In this document: positions 1 to 11,500 of the stretch, in pieces
Numbering within the stretch: the first letter of the stretch is position 1
Layout: each line of letters begins with the position of its first letter
Assembly (NCBI GenBank): GCA_947846985.1
Contig: CANTUZ010000011.1
Coordinates: forward strand, 31,305,589 to 31,369,588
DNA from: Fratercula arctica
Lineage: Eukaryota; Chordata; Aves; Charadriiformes; Alcidae
Reading direction: 5' to 3'
Length of the DNA: 64,000 nt
Program-made: the position numbers and the translations under genes
The notes under the pieces: generated by a model
What the model was told of the DNA's origin: nothing
What the model saw: the letters and a program-made list of their open reading frames with translations, nothing else
Database searches by the model: none

Positions 1-2435
1 GCAACTAGCAGGGGTCGGATGGCTCCTGTACATACTGCCCACCTCCATCCATGGCAGGAGGGAGACGAGAGTCCCATGGGCAGCAGAATGCAGGTAAAAG
101 CCCCCCGGGAGGTTTATGGCAGGCACCTGTGCTCTCATAAGGACAGAGGACCTACATGCAAACCAGTCTCCTTGCACTGGTGGTTCAGGTAGCCTCTGCT
201 CCCAACCTGAGACCTAACCCTGTTTAGCACACATGTGAATACTTCTTACCATGGGTCTCTGCATTTTTACTCTCCCAAAAGTATAAAATCAAGGTTCTCA
301 AATCCAATTGCTTACAAAGCACCAGAAATTAACATTTCTGATGTATGTAGGAAGGTCCTCTGAGCACCCAGTTGATCCTACAGGCTCTAAGAGGAGTCTT
401 CCTTTTTCCCATACATCGCTAATAAAGCCTAGGTGATCAGACACTGCTCCTGCTCCTGCAAGCGGTTTATACACCGGTGCCCTTAAATCATGAAGGTTCC
501 TCTGCAAACTGTGCAGCTTCACAAGACCCTGATGCTGATGCAGCACCTTGGTGAGACACTGTGACATGGCTCCTAGTGACTGCAGCAAGACCAAGGTTTC
601 ACCCCTCCCTTGTTCACTGATACCATCCTCTGTCTTTCGCTGTCCTTGTGATGCAGCCTGGACTCTCACGATACATTTGCTGGGTATATATCTGCTTTCC
701 AACATGATCTTCCTGCCCCAAATTCTTCTCTAAGGATCCTCCTTGATGTGAATTGAAATCCACGCTGTAGCTGCTCTTTACGAGAAGCCCCCTTGCCTCC
801 CACACTAGTGTACTCATTTTGTGTCTTATAGTTGCTCAGGAATGAACTAATTTAGCCAAGGCCAATCTAAATGACAAACTAAGTTTTTCTCTTGTGGGCA
901 TTTAAACTTTTAAAAAAGCAGAATGATTGTAAAGACAGTTTAGAGCCAAGTGTCTGGCAGGCATTGCATTTGTCACTAGGGAGACAAGGGCCATCAATCT
1001 AACTAAATTGCTGTGTCTATATGAAATACTTGGCAATAATCAGGCAGTGGAAAAAAACAGAAAACAAGCACAAATTGTAGGCTTTGCACCCCCAGCCTTG
1101 CAGGAGCGAAAACGAGGAATTTCTTGTTGGGCCTCTCCCTCTGCCATTTTGGGCTGTGTGCTGCTGGTACGGTCTGGCCTTTGCTACCCACCCAGGGCGC
1201 CCAGCAGCGCGAGCCTGCGCGGAGGCAAGGAGCATCGCTCCTGACCAGCCGGCTGCAAGAGAGCCAGGAGGGACCTTTCCAGAGCCCGCAAGGGATGGCA
1301 TTGCTTGGTAGCATTTCAGTAGCCACAAGGGCCAGGAGTCCACTTGCAAAATTGTTTCACAGTCCCCCAGAAAGAGACAGTCCTGCTCCAGAGAGCATCC
1401 TGCCTTGATGGACAAGATAAAGGCAATGCAGGCGGCAGGACTGAGGAGTTGCTCCAGATTTTCTGAGCTGCAGCCACAAATAACTCCCCAACTGCGTGTC
1501 TTCAAGGTCCTAGGAAATCAGCAGCTCTCTGCCTCCCTCTTCCAAGTGATCTTTCTTTGTGAAACATGCTGGACCAAACTCCTGGCGCTTTCCAGCCAAA
1601 GCAACTTCAGTGATGCTCCCCCACTGCCTGTCCCTGGCAGGGGCTCAGGAAAGCTTGTCCATGACGGTGAGCATGGCGTGCTCACCTCCGTGCACCAGAA
1701 CTAGCTTGCACAAGTGATGATCATGAGGGCTAGGTATTTAAATCCCTCTGCCTGATAACAAAAACACCCCTCCTCCCTAAACAGTGCTATCTGTAGCCTA
1801 AATTCCAATACCTCCCTCTGCTGAGCTGGGCTTTGTGAGTGGACCAGCTCACGGCAGATGTATTTTGCAAAACGCTCCTGTACCAGGGAGTGGGCACCCA
1901 GGGCACCCTTCAGCCATCCTGGCCATGCCAGAGATGACCAGATACTTTGGCAAAAACTGCTTGGTTTTCATACCTACCTTTCAGTAATCCAGTGCTAGAT
2001 TATTTTGCAATGGTAATGTACTTACTCTGCTCATATTTACGGGACAGCCTGCTGCCAACGGGGTCAGAGCAGTCCTGTCTCTGATGCAGAGTGGCTGCAG
2101 AGTCCTGTGGGAGTCTGCTGTGCTGAGTCGCCCTCCAAATTAGGTTTCACTGATGGCTCATGGAGTATGGTTCCTGACTGCTTTTGCCTCCTCTTCCCTT
2201 GCCTTGTTGAATACTGGAATGCAATCTCATTTCAGGCAGGCTTGCTCAGCTTCTACACATTTGCTTTCTCTTTTCATCTTGTCCCAAGTACGCAGGATGA
2301 TTAGATTAGGGTTACTTCGAGCATTATTCAGAGAAATTCAGCCTTGGTCCAGCCTTCTGCTTCTGCTGTATGTCCTATCCCTATCCTCTCCTTCAAACTG
2401 CCAATCCGATTTGTAAGTGATTGTCAATAGTTTCC
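1..2435. other. Intergenic DNA, no gene recognised
   Basis: Both strands were read. Open frames here (for example a 162-codon frame on the minus strand at 1017-1505) overlap other frames of similar length on the opposite strand, show no recognisable domain, and have no splice or promoter context. I see no tandem repeat or mobile element that I can name. It is best read as the distal part of the gene desert upstream of CADPS. Confidence 0.7.
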
Positions 2436-2618
2436 TTATACCATTTTTGTCTTACTTTGTAAATCATATTCCCTTTGTGGCACACTGTCAAACACTTCCC
2501 TGAAATCATGATAGATTATGTCCTCTATTACATACTTATCTAGCAATGCCCCGATGTACTCACAGAATTCAAACACATTTGTCAGGCAGAAGCCTTCCCG
2601 CATGAATGCAGCAGTCAC
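2436..2618 (-). mobile_element. Fossil CR1/L3-type LINE reverse-transcriptase fragment
   Basis: The minus-strand translation (60 residues) contains a CLTNVFEF segment at residues 11-18, followed about 18 residues later by YHDFREVFDSVP (36-47). This matches the order and spacing seen in CR1/L3-clade non-LTR reverse transcriptases, where a [S]CLTNLLEF-like block precedes motif A, (Y)xDFxKAFDxVPH. The motif A aspartate (residue 38) is still present, while the lysine and alanine before FD are replaced. Reading frame is kept only for this short stretch, and no other RT motif is visible in any frame nearby. This is an old, inactive fragment, clearly more diverged than the CR1 copies at 24.8, 36.5 and 48.5 kb. 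The assignment rests on motif recognition and could be L3 or another CR1-clade family. Confidence 0.65.
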
Positions 2619-5600
2619 TCAGAAAGTCCTGCTGATACCTGCTCCAAGCTTGGAGGGCATCTATTCTGCTGCAGATTTGCTCCGGTTTTGGTGTCTGTTA
2701 CGTATCATTTCATAGGGCCCCATTTTTCAGACGGTGAGAAAAGAAACCAGGAGAGGCACTTGGAGGGCCTAAAAAGAAAATAAGGACAAACCCCCAGATG
2801 CCAAATGCTGCTTTTCCAATTCCCAGCAGAGACACATTACCATTCCTGTCACCCAAACTGTCCTTTTCATCTAGCAGACTTGTACGTGAACATCTCACCA
2901 GCACTAGTGGCCGTATGTTCCTCAGAGAGTGTGCAGCACCTGCAACCAGGAAATGTCAACAATTCGGTGTGGAAAGGCGCGTCTTTGGGTGGATGAGGCC
3001 TCTGCTGTGCTCTGGGATGGACCTTGGCCCTCCAGGAGGTCCTGATGCCAAGGAGTCCCATGGGAGACCAGCAGGGAAGTGGTTAAGAAAAAGCATTTCC
3101 AAGATGACAAACAGCAGAGCTGGAAAACCTCAAAAGCCCTGCAATATGTAGGCTGGCATATGTTGGCTCCTCATATGGTCGGTTAGGTTACACTGTGAGT
3201 GATGATGCATTTGCATGTAGAAGTCACTGTAGACATTAGAAGTGCCATCTGTATCCTCGTGTGACAACTGTCCCTTGTCAGAGCCTGTCCCCCATGTACT
3301 TCCTGAAACTACCCATGTTGTTTATATAGTTGCTGCTCCCTGGAAATGCTTAGCCTAACTGTTCTGGAAATTTGAGCAGAAATTTAGCCTTGTAGTGGTT
3401 TTCTGCTCCTTTTCCCTCTTAGAGGAAGGAGGTTTGACCCACTTGCAGATATCATAATTTGGATCCAATACATTGCAAATCCTGAAGTATATTAAAAAAG
3501 TAACTTCCAGTGCCCCATTTCCTATCTGTCAGGCCCACTTTCATTTCATCAGCAGGTTGGTTTAGCTGATTAGGTAGAATGAGGTCAAAGAAAATCAAAG
3601 CAGCTTCCTTGGAGGCCTCTGCTGATGCTTAGCAGGAGAAAGGATTGCATCTATTCCTCCACAGAGGGGAATTGCAGCGATTTCCCTCCCAGCTGTGGGA
3701 GGAGGGTGCAGGGGAGACGTCTTGACTCAGAGATGTGTCCTCCGGGATGACTTTTGGTGGCAAACAGTTTCCACAGCACCTCTCAGTGCTGTGCCTGCGG
3801 ACAGATTGAGCTCCTGGATACTCCTGGAGGATAAAAGATGGAGGGTTTGGTGCTTCGCCTGCCTGATACAGTCCTGTTGCCTACTGCAAGCACAAGGCAG
3901 AAGAGATATACGGTAGCGCAGACTGCACGAACTGCCTGTCACACCCTGTATTATTTTTATTTGAAACAAATAAATACCTACCAGGGCTTTCCATCCTGCC
4001 GGAAAAGGTGTGCTGCCCACATCTGTGGTGCTCACAGAAACTTCCCAAAGAAGCTCTTAGCATGCAGCTCAGCGTGCCCAAAGAGTATCAGACACATAGA
4101 TCAGGTGTACGTGGGACATGCCCAACCTGCAGGCTACCTATTATTTTTTATGTGTGTTTTGCCTGGAAGACATTGTCCAAAAAAAATGAAGACAAAAATA
4201 AGATGTGACCTGGATTGGCTACACTAAACCTAACCTCCAGACCAAACCTGCGGTTCATCTTGGTATAGAGAATTGCTCCAAGGGCAGGCCAGCAAGGTTT
4301 GGTGGCCCCTCGCGAAGGCTGGCACGTGAGTTTAAAACCATCTGACATTCTTTGATCTGAACTGAATTATCCTTAGTGAGAGCTGTAAGGAGAAAAAAAA
4401 GGAAAACGCCTTCTCAGAATGCTCCTCTGTGAACCCCTATATAAGGCTCACGTGGGGACCAGCCCAAGGGCAGCATCCCATAGGTGGGACGTGGATGGAT
4501 GCTCTGGCTCTGCTCCCTGCCAGCTCTCTCAGGAAGGCAGTTGAGCCCCCGCAGCTCAGACTCTGCTGCTTGCTTGCTGTCCCCTGATGTACTGCCTTCT
4601 CCGTATGCTCCACAGACATGCAAGGTGGGCGCAAATTGATGTATGGAACGGGTAGTTTCACATAGCTTCTGGGAGCAGTTGGTTTGGGAACAGAAGAGTA
4701 TCTTAATGACAGATTACAAACTGAATTTTAATGGCAAACAAATGGTGAGCTTTGTTGCTGCATCAGCGATCTCACAAACAGGCTCTTGACCCTATAAATA
4801 AATGCCGGTTGATCCTCTTCGTTAAGATGGCTAATCACCAAAGAGCAACTCTGCTTTTTATGCCCCCTCCCAATAGGTACACCCATTTTGGCACACTGTC
4901 TCCGTGGTGCGTCTGGATGGATGTCACACTCCTCTGACAGACAGGGTATCCTTGGATCAGTGCACGTATCGCTTAAGCTCTCATCAAGTGACAGAAGCAA
5001 TAAAAGCAATTAAACAAAGAGGCCTAATGGGAATTTTCATCTTCTCTCTTCTAAATGATGATGGATGCCACAAAGGATACGTGGAAGAGAATATTTGAGT
5101 GAGCTCCCTATGCTGTGTCTATTGTTATGAACAATTTTGAGTTTGTGGAAAGTTTATCTGACATTAATAAAGGACAGTACTTAGTGGGACCAACCAACAA
5201 GACCAAACAAGTCTCCAGATTTTCACTAGCTGCAGTGAGAAGGTTTCATCTTCTCATCTTTCCATGTACGATTGATTTCCTTTCCTCTGGTATCTGTCTC
5301 CAGTGTTTACAAACCAGAGAAAAGCAATATTAGGAAAGAGTTTCATTACCTGTGTCCAGTGCAATACTGAGACTGGATTTTCAAAAGCACTTGTTGACTT
5401 GGGAGTGGGGGGGGGCGGGTGGTGGGGGGTGAGGGTGGTTACTGAAATCATTTGGCTGTAGGATTTTAAAATTAGACATTTAACTTTCTATGCAGAAAGT
5501 TATTCACCTCCTCCTCGACAGCAGAAATTTACTTCCACACATTCATTAAAGCTTACAAAACACCTTTTATTTTAAGTCAGCAGTTTGTAGCATACAAAGT

Positions 5601-8469
5601 GATACCATCCCACCTCTGGATCAAAGGCCTGAATGGCCATTTTGGTGACATCCCAGTTACTGCCATCTCATTCTAGTGACCTTTTGAAAATCGAATGCAA
5701 AACTCCCTGTTTCCTCTAAGAAAACTCCCAGCTGGTGATTCCCTGATGGCTGAGTAACAGCTGAGGAAGGCCATGGTAAAGAGGGCATTGAAGATACTGT
5801 GGCAGAAAGACTGAGCTAACCAAGGCACTGGAATAGAAGCAACATTCAGGTACAAAATTAATGGCAAAGCTGATTAGTTACAGAGGAAATCTGTGCAGGA
5901 ACTTACAAGCAATGAAAATAAATTCAGAATGTGAAATGTAGAGTCTGTTTCCAAATTAGCCTGAAAATATTACCTTCAAAGTAAGTAAAGGCAACACCGT
6001 CCCACACCCAGACAGAAACCTCAATAGCAGAAAGGGCTCAAATTCAAAGAAAACCAAAGATGAGAACAGAAATACATGGACTGTAAGAGAAGAAGATGTG
6101 TTCAACAGAACTGCAATACACACCAGAAAGCTTGTTACATGAGGAATTATCCCACTTGAAGTCAATCAAATTGAAGAATCCCAAATTTCTGGGGCTGGGC
6201 TTGGGGTTAGGGTAGCTTAGGTGAGTCTGTGAGGCTGTATATCACCTTAACGGCTGTATTATTTCAGCAGAAATCTCAAATACTTGCTGAGGAGAGCTGA
6301 GACGTGTGTAACTTAGCCATGTTGGTGTCAGATCAAAACAAAATGCAGCTTGGGTTTTATTTACCCTGATCTTACACACGGAAGATCCTCACTTCAGTGA
6401 TTCATCAAAAACCCTCTAGACAGCTACAAAATATGAAACTTTAAACAATTTTCGCTGTCACTGCTGCCATTGGCATAGAAAATTTAAAGCAAAGGTTAGT
6501 CATTTGTTCAGACGTGGTCAATAGCCTGCCTGGTACACCGTGCAGTGCAGGGACCACCACATGCTGAGGTTCCTTGGGACAATGTGTTTCCACTGGGACC
6601 CTTTTCAGTTTCAGAATAATCCAGCAAAGGTCATCATGGATGGGATTTGGGAGAGCAAGGGTGAGTCAGTGCCTAAAATACCTCTCACATCTGGGATTGT
6701 GGCCTGGGATGCTGGAGTGGGATTCAGCAGGCATGAAAGAGCAATTTATTCCAAGTGAAAAAACTGGAGCAATAGTGCTAAAAAAAAATAAATCCTAGAT
6801 GAAGCTAATGTTTTGGAAATAGGAGATTTCACTCAACGATGGCAATCTCCTCTTTCATTCTTCTTCTTGGAGCAATTGCCATTCAACACCAAGCAAAGCC
6901 ACCATCCCTATCTCCCAGGTGGCTGTTTCCAGGTGTTCATCCCAGCACACTGCCCTGTCCCACTTACCATGGGGCTTCAAGCCATCAACAAGTTTTCAAC
7001 CAACTTTGGTGGGTTTCCGTCACTTCATTGCTTATTTAACTCCAAAGCCTTCCCTAGGCCCTTGCAAGTTTTTTCTTCTGGTATGACTCACTCTGCAAAT
7101 AACTTATCTGATTTCTGCCATCCTGACTCGGCCGTGCCACTGCAGTACGGCAACCACCAGCCCCTGGCAGGCAGTGATGGAGGGGCTCATGCCACCTTCC
7201 CTGCGGCCCTTGAGATGGCTCTGGGCCTGCAGCATGAAGGGTGCTGCAGAGAGCCCAGGGAGCTCATCCCTCTCCCACGTCACCAGAGTCTATTCTTCCT
7301 CAAGTACTCTCTCCTTGTGACATATTATGACAATTTTGTGCTGAATAGCAAGTGCACCAAGTTTAATAACCATTGAACAGCTCATAAAAATTTAAACAAA
7401 GTCATGAGCTGGTGGTGGGGCAGCTGTGGCTGGATTTAATACCTCAGCCCAAGAAAGCTAATTTGTAATTATCTGTCTAAAACACCCATGTGGCCGGGTT
7501 TTCTATAGCAGCTGAACGTGCTGCTATTCCCAATGTCTGCTCAGAGCACCTCCGGCACCCTGGTTTTGGGCTGGCATCCCCATTTTGAAAGCTGCTCCCA
7601 GCCCAGCCTGCCAATGCCAAAATACCTCCTTGAGCCAATTTGAATCACTGACTGAGACTAACGGGAAGCCAGCGCTGCCAGTGGAGAGCAGGGGTGGCAG
7701 AGGCAAGAGCAGCAGTGGGGACAGCTAGGGCTGCGGTGGGTGTACCAGGCTGTCCCCAACCCATGGTCCTTCTGCAGCTCCCTGAGGCCCATGCACATCT
7801 GGCTGCCCATCTGCTCTCCAGCAGATCCCAGATCCAGTCCCTAAGGAAAGGGCACTTGCACCCAGGCAAGGGTCTCACTGCTTTACAGGAAACCAGCTCC
7901 TCTTACAGCTGACACCCGGCCTCGGAGGCTTCAAGGCAGCAAAAAATCTTCTGAATCCATTTTGGTAAATAACACTAGTTGTATAGAAGGGTATATTTTT
8001 AAAATTTCTTGGATTTTCATGCATGGTCATGCTGTAGCTGTGTGCACAGTGTGCTCTATGAATCTGCATCGTGTGCTGCAGGTATCTGCGTGTTCATCTT
8101 CTTTCAGACCATCTCCTTGTAATCCCCTGGTAATTCCTGGTGGCAAAAGGAGCCTGCTCTGGGGGAAAGGCTCTTCCCGAGCTCCAAGCTGCGTCAGAGC
8201 AGGGATGGCATGCGGGAGAGCTTCCCTCAAGGCACAGACCTGTAGCACAGACAGTGTTGGTTTTGCTCACTCTGCAACTGTTTGTATATATTAGGCACTA
8301 CGCCTAAAGGATTGGAAAGGTAGAGACACACATATCAGCTTAAAACGTTTCTTATCTGACAAAATCAGAGATGTACTACTAAAGTGATATAATAACAAGC
8401 GGAAGGTGCTGGGGGCTGAAGGGGGAGGCAAGCTGGCCGGAGAAAATGTCATGTCCTTCTCCTCTTTGT
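2619..8469. other. Intergenic DNA
   Basis: No gene recognised. The stretch holds a G-rich run (5401-5435, listed separately) and a perfect octamer word ATTTGCAT at 3209-3216 inside ATGCATTTGCAT, which is a POU-factor word but also common by chance. The 187-codon plus-strand frame at 6813-7376 has no recognisable domain and looks like a chance open frame. Confidence 0.65.
5401..5435 (+). repeat. G-rich tract, potential G-quadruplex
   Basis: Runs of 3, 9, 3, 6 and 3 guanines are separated by spacers of 1-4 bases, which satisfies the usual G3+N1-7 rule for an intramolecular quadruplex on the plus strand. It is isolated in otherwise AT-moderate DNA and has no promoter or gene beside it. Confidence 0.6.
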
Positions 8470-8526
8470 CCTTGAGGAAGTTACTTATTCTTTTGGTCTT
8501 CTCATCTGGACTATGGGGATGATATT
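8470..8526 (+). mobile_element. MIR SINE fragment
   Basis: The plus strand follows the order of the MIR consensus 3' half as I recall it: a 'ccttgrg-aagttactta' block, a pyrimidine-rich 'cct..g' block, 'tctcatctg', then 'tatggggatgatat' in place of 'aaatggggataatat'. MIRs are tRNA-derived SINEs, partnered with L2, that were active in early amniotes, so a short diverged piece is what is expected in a bird. Only this part is recognisable, and the ends are approximate. Confidence 0.6.
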
Positions 8527-11500
8527 TATTTGCCAGCATTACCATTAGCACCAGAGGCAAGGTGAATGGAAGATGTCCTAAAAGCCCTATTTGGATTCAA
8601 GTAACTAGGAGGAAATTGTGGGGTTTTAGGTCTCCAGTTCTTGCACAGATTTAAGAAGGAAAAAACCTGAGAGTCTGAAGAGGGACTCAGCTCATCTTCC
8701 AGGGCTATAAGGAAACTTTTATGCAAGCTACGAGGAGGTAAGCCTTGGAGGACTTCAACCTCAAATGCAGTGCTGCTTCTTTCGTTTTTTATGGGAGCTG
8801 CAATGATGGTTTCTTTCTCCTGCTATCAGAGAGGCACTATATGGGCGAATAGAGAAGAAGAACATTTTCTGCAAGACCCTTCTGTAACAACACACTCTCT
8901 TGAGCTGTTTGGAAATAATCCAGGTCTCCGACCTTCATTTACTTCGCTGTCTGGGCCAAGGGACTGTGAGGGGCTGTGCCTGCAGTGGGGGATGCCGAAG
9001 CACGGAGCAGTGCTGTACAGGGCTTGCTCTGCTCCCAGGCCCCTCCTCTCCCATCTGGACAGCTCAGAGGGAAAGTGTTATGGGCAGGACAGCAGAAGAA
9101 GCCCTGGGTTCCCTGCAGCCTGGTCCTGAACATCAACCTCTCTCCTATAGGAAAATTAATCCAGGAAATTGCCATTCCTATGCATTTCCCACTTCTGTTT
9201 TACAGTTGCTCATGAGAAACACTCCAAGGTCACACCTAAAACCTCAAAGGACATAGCCAACAAATTAGGTTTTTGACAGAGTAATGGGCTTTAAGGTCTT
9301 ACTGATATTAAAAGTGTTAACAGCAATATTTATAAAAGCCTTTAATCCCCCTTTATCTTGTGACATAAATCATAAGCACCTTTATGGTAGGTCCCATTTC
9401 CTTTGTGTTCAGAAAGCACCGAAGAAATTTTAATAGGGACATGACTAATCATTTGCTAATCACTTATCTCTTGACAAATTCCTAGAGACACAGCAAGAGT
9501 CATACACGTCTATGCCCCATGAATATCCCTACTAAATAAGTCTTCTAAAGGATTATATTTAATTTTTCTGAACATATTATATAAGATTTCCATAGGGGAA
9601 GGAAACCACATTCCTAACAGTCCGTGAAGCAAGGCAACTCACTTGCAAATATGCCACGCAGAAGAGGATGCGGGAGGATGAGGAAAATTGCTCAAGGAGT
9701 CTGTTTTGCCTACTTACATCTTCACAAGCCTCAGAAATACTCTAGTAGCCTGACCCAAAACTCAGTCTGGTTTGACAGCAAGCTATCTAAAGGAATTTGG
9801 ATGCTTCAACAGCACAGATTGCAGAGGGATTCGAGTAGCTAAGGGCACAGAGTGCCCATGTGCCAAAGTGCACAGAGACCCCCTTGCACATCTGTAACCA
9901 CATGTGGCAGCCCAGCCCCATGCAGGGTGTGCCCAGTGCCTGGCTGAGGGTCTGGCGGTGGCCCCCTGAGCACTCGGGCAGACGTGCCCTGTGACTCGTG
10001 GGGCTCATGGGCTGCATAGCCACACAAGCCACGGGGAGATGCAGGAGAAACCATCACAGACCTGTCCACTTCTTCTTCACATGCAAAAGTTGCAGTCACA
10101 AAAGGTTATTTGTCTCATCTACCAAACAAATTTCATATCAAATCATCTCTGCCTGAGGAGGGCAAAGAGGAATAACATTTATTCTTTTGTTTTTGACGTT
10201 GGGAGACCTTTGATTCTCGGCAGGAACCCAGACCAAAAAGGAGATATGTCCAGTTGTTGATTCAGTAGGTTTTGTTTCCTTTTTTTCTGTTAAACAGCAT
10301 GTTTTCTTTGGAAGTTCTACTCTTTTTATACTGAATAATGGCTTAGCAGTACTGTATTCTTCCAAGGAAAGTGGTATTGACAGGTCTATTTTAAGCCTCA
10401 GACCAACAGGCTGGTAGGAGCATCTATGAGCAAGGTAAACCTTTGTGGGGAAGTCAAACCACTGAGATGTGCATCGCACGACTCGAACATGTCAGGTGGG
10501 ATCAGAGAAGCCCAAGATTTTAGAGCGATATTAACTAGATAGTCAATAAAATTCTTTATGTTTCAGGAAAAGTATTTCAGTCTAACTTTGCAAGTGTGAT
10601 ATCCTATGCGTGATGGTATGACAGGAAAGGAATGGCAGAGGGTGAACAAATTCTTTTTCATTTCTAATTAATCAAAAAAGAGAGAAGTGAGTAACTCTGA
10701 GAGTCCTGCATGCAGCTGGCACAAGCCTCACTGATTACAAGCTGACAGAACACAGCTGGGGTCTTGGGACAAAAGGGGGTTGCTGTCATCCATGGGAGAA
10801 GGACCCTTACGGGTCATTTATGGACAATTCCACATGTATTTACAAAGATTCTGTAAATGCTCAGTTTTGTTTGTAAAGGTAGTGTTTGCATCTTGTACCC
10901 AAATTCCTTTAAATCTGACTGCAGAAATGAATACTTACTGTGAATAATGACTCTGACTGCTTCCACCATCGAGCAAGGGTGACTATCAGGAGCACGATTA
11001 AACAAAACTGTTTCCAAAATTGCTTCCAAAATTGCTAGTTTAAATTTGTGAAAAACTACCAGAGCTGAAAAGATCATTTAGAATAAAAGCACACACCTGG
11101 CTTTTGCCAAGTCAGGTAATGAAATGAAAATTTTCCTAAGGGCAGCGTTCCTAAGGAGGGATAGAAAAGAGTTCAGGTCTTGCCTGCATCTTAGGGAAGG
11201 AGGAAGGATGAAGGTGATGTTTCTTCACCATTACACTGGAGAATACACCACTGTGATTGGGATATAAAAGCTCTTTTAATGGGGCACTAGAAAGATGGTC
11301 TGTAAAATTTAATGAAGAGTGGTGATCACTGGAAGCAGTACTGGAGGGAGCTTGGAGACCCCTGGGGTTTGCAACTGGCCTCACCCTGCCTTGCTGGGAT
11401 TTAATCTTCCCTGGTCCCAACCGCTGCCCCATCCATCACTGCATCGGTCATCAACCAAACAGCCCCTGACGGTCATTAGCCATCCTGCCTCCCGGCGTTT

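Noticed and set aside
6813..7376. 187-codon plus-strand frame
   Set aside because: No recognisable domain or splice signals, and composition like the surrounding non-coding DNA.
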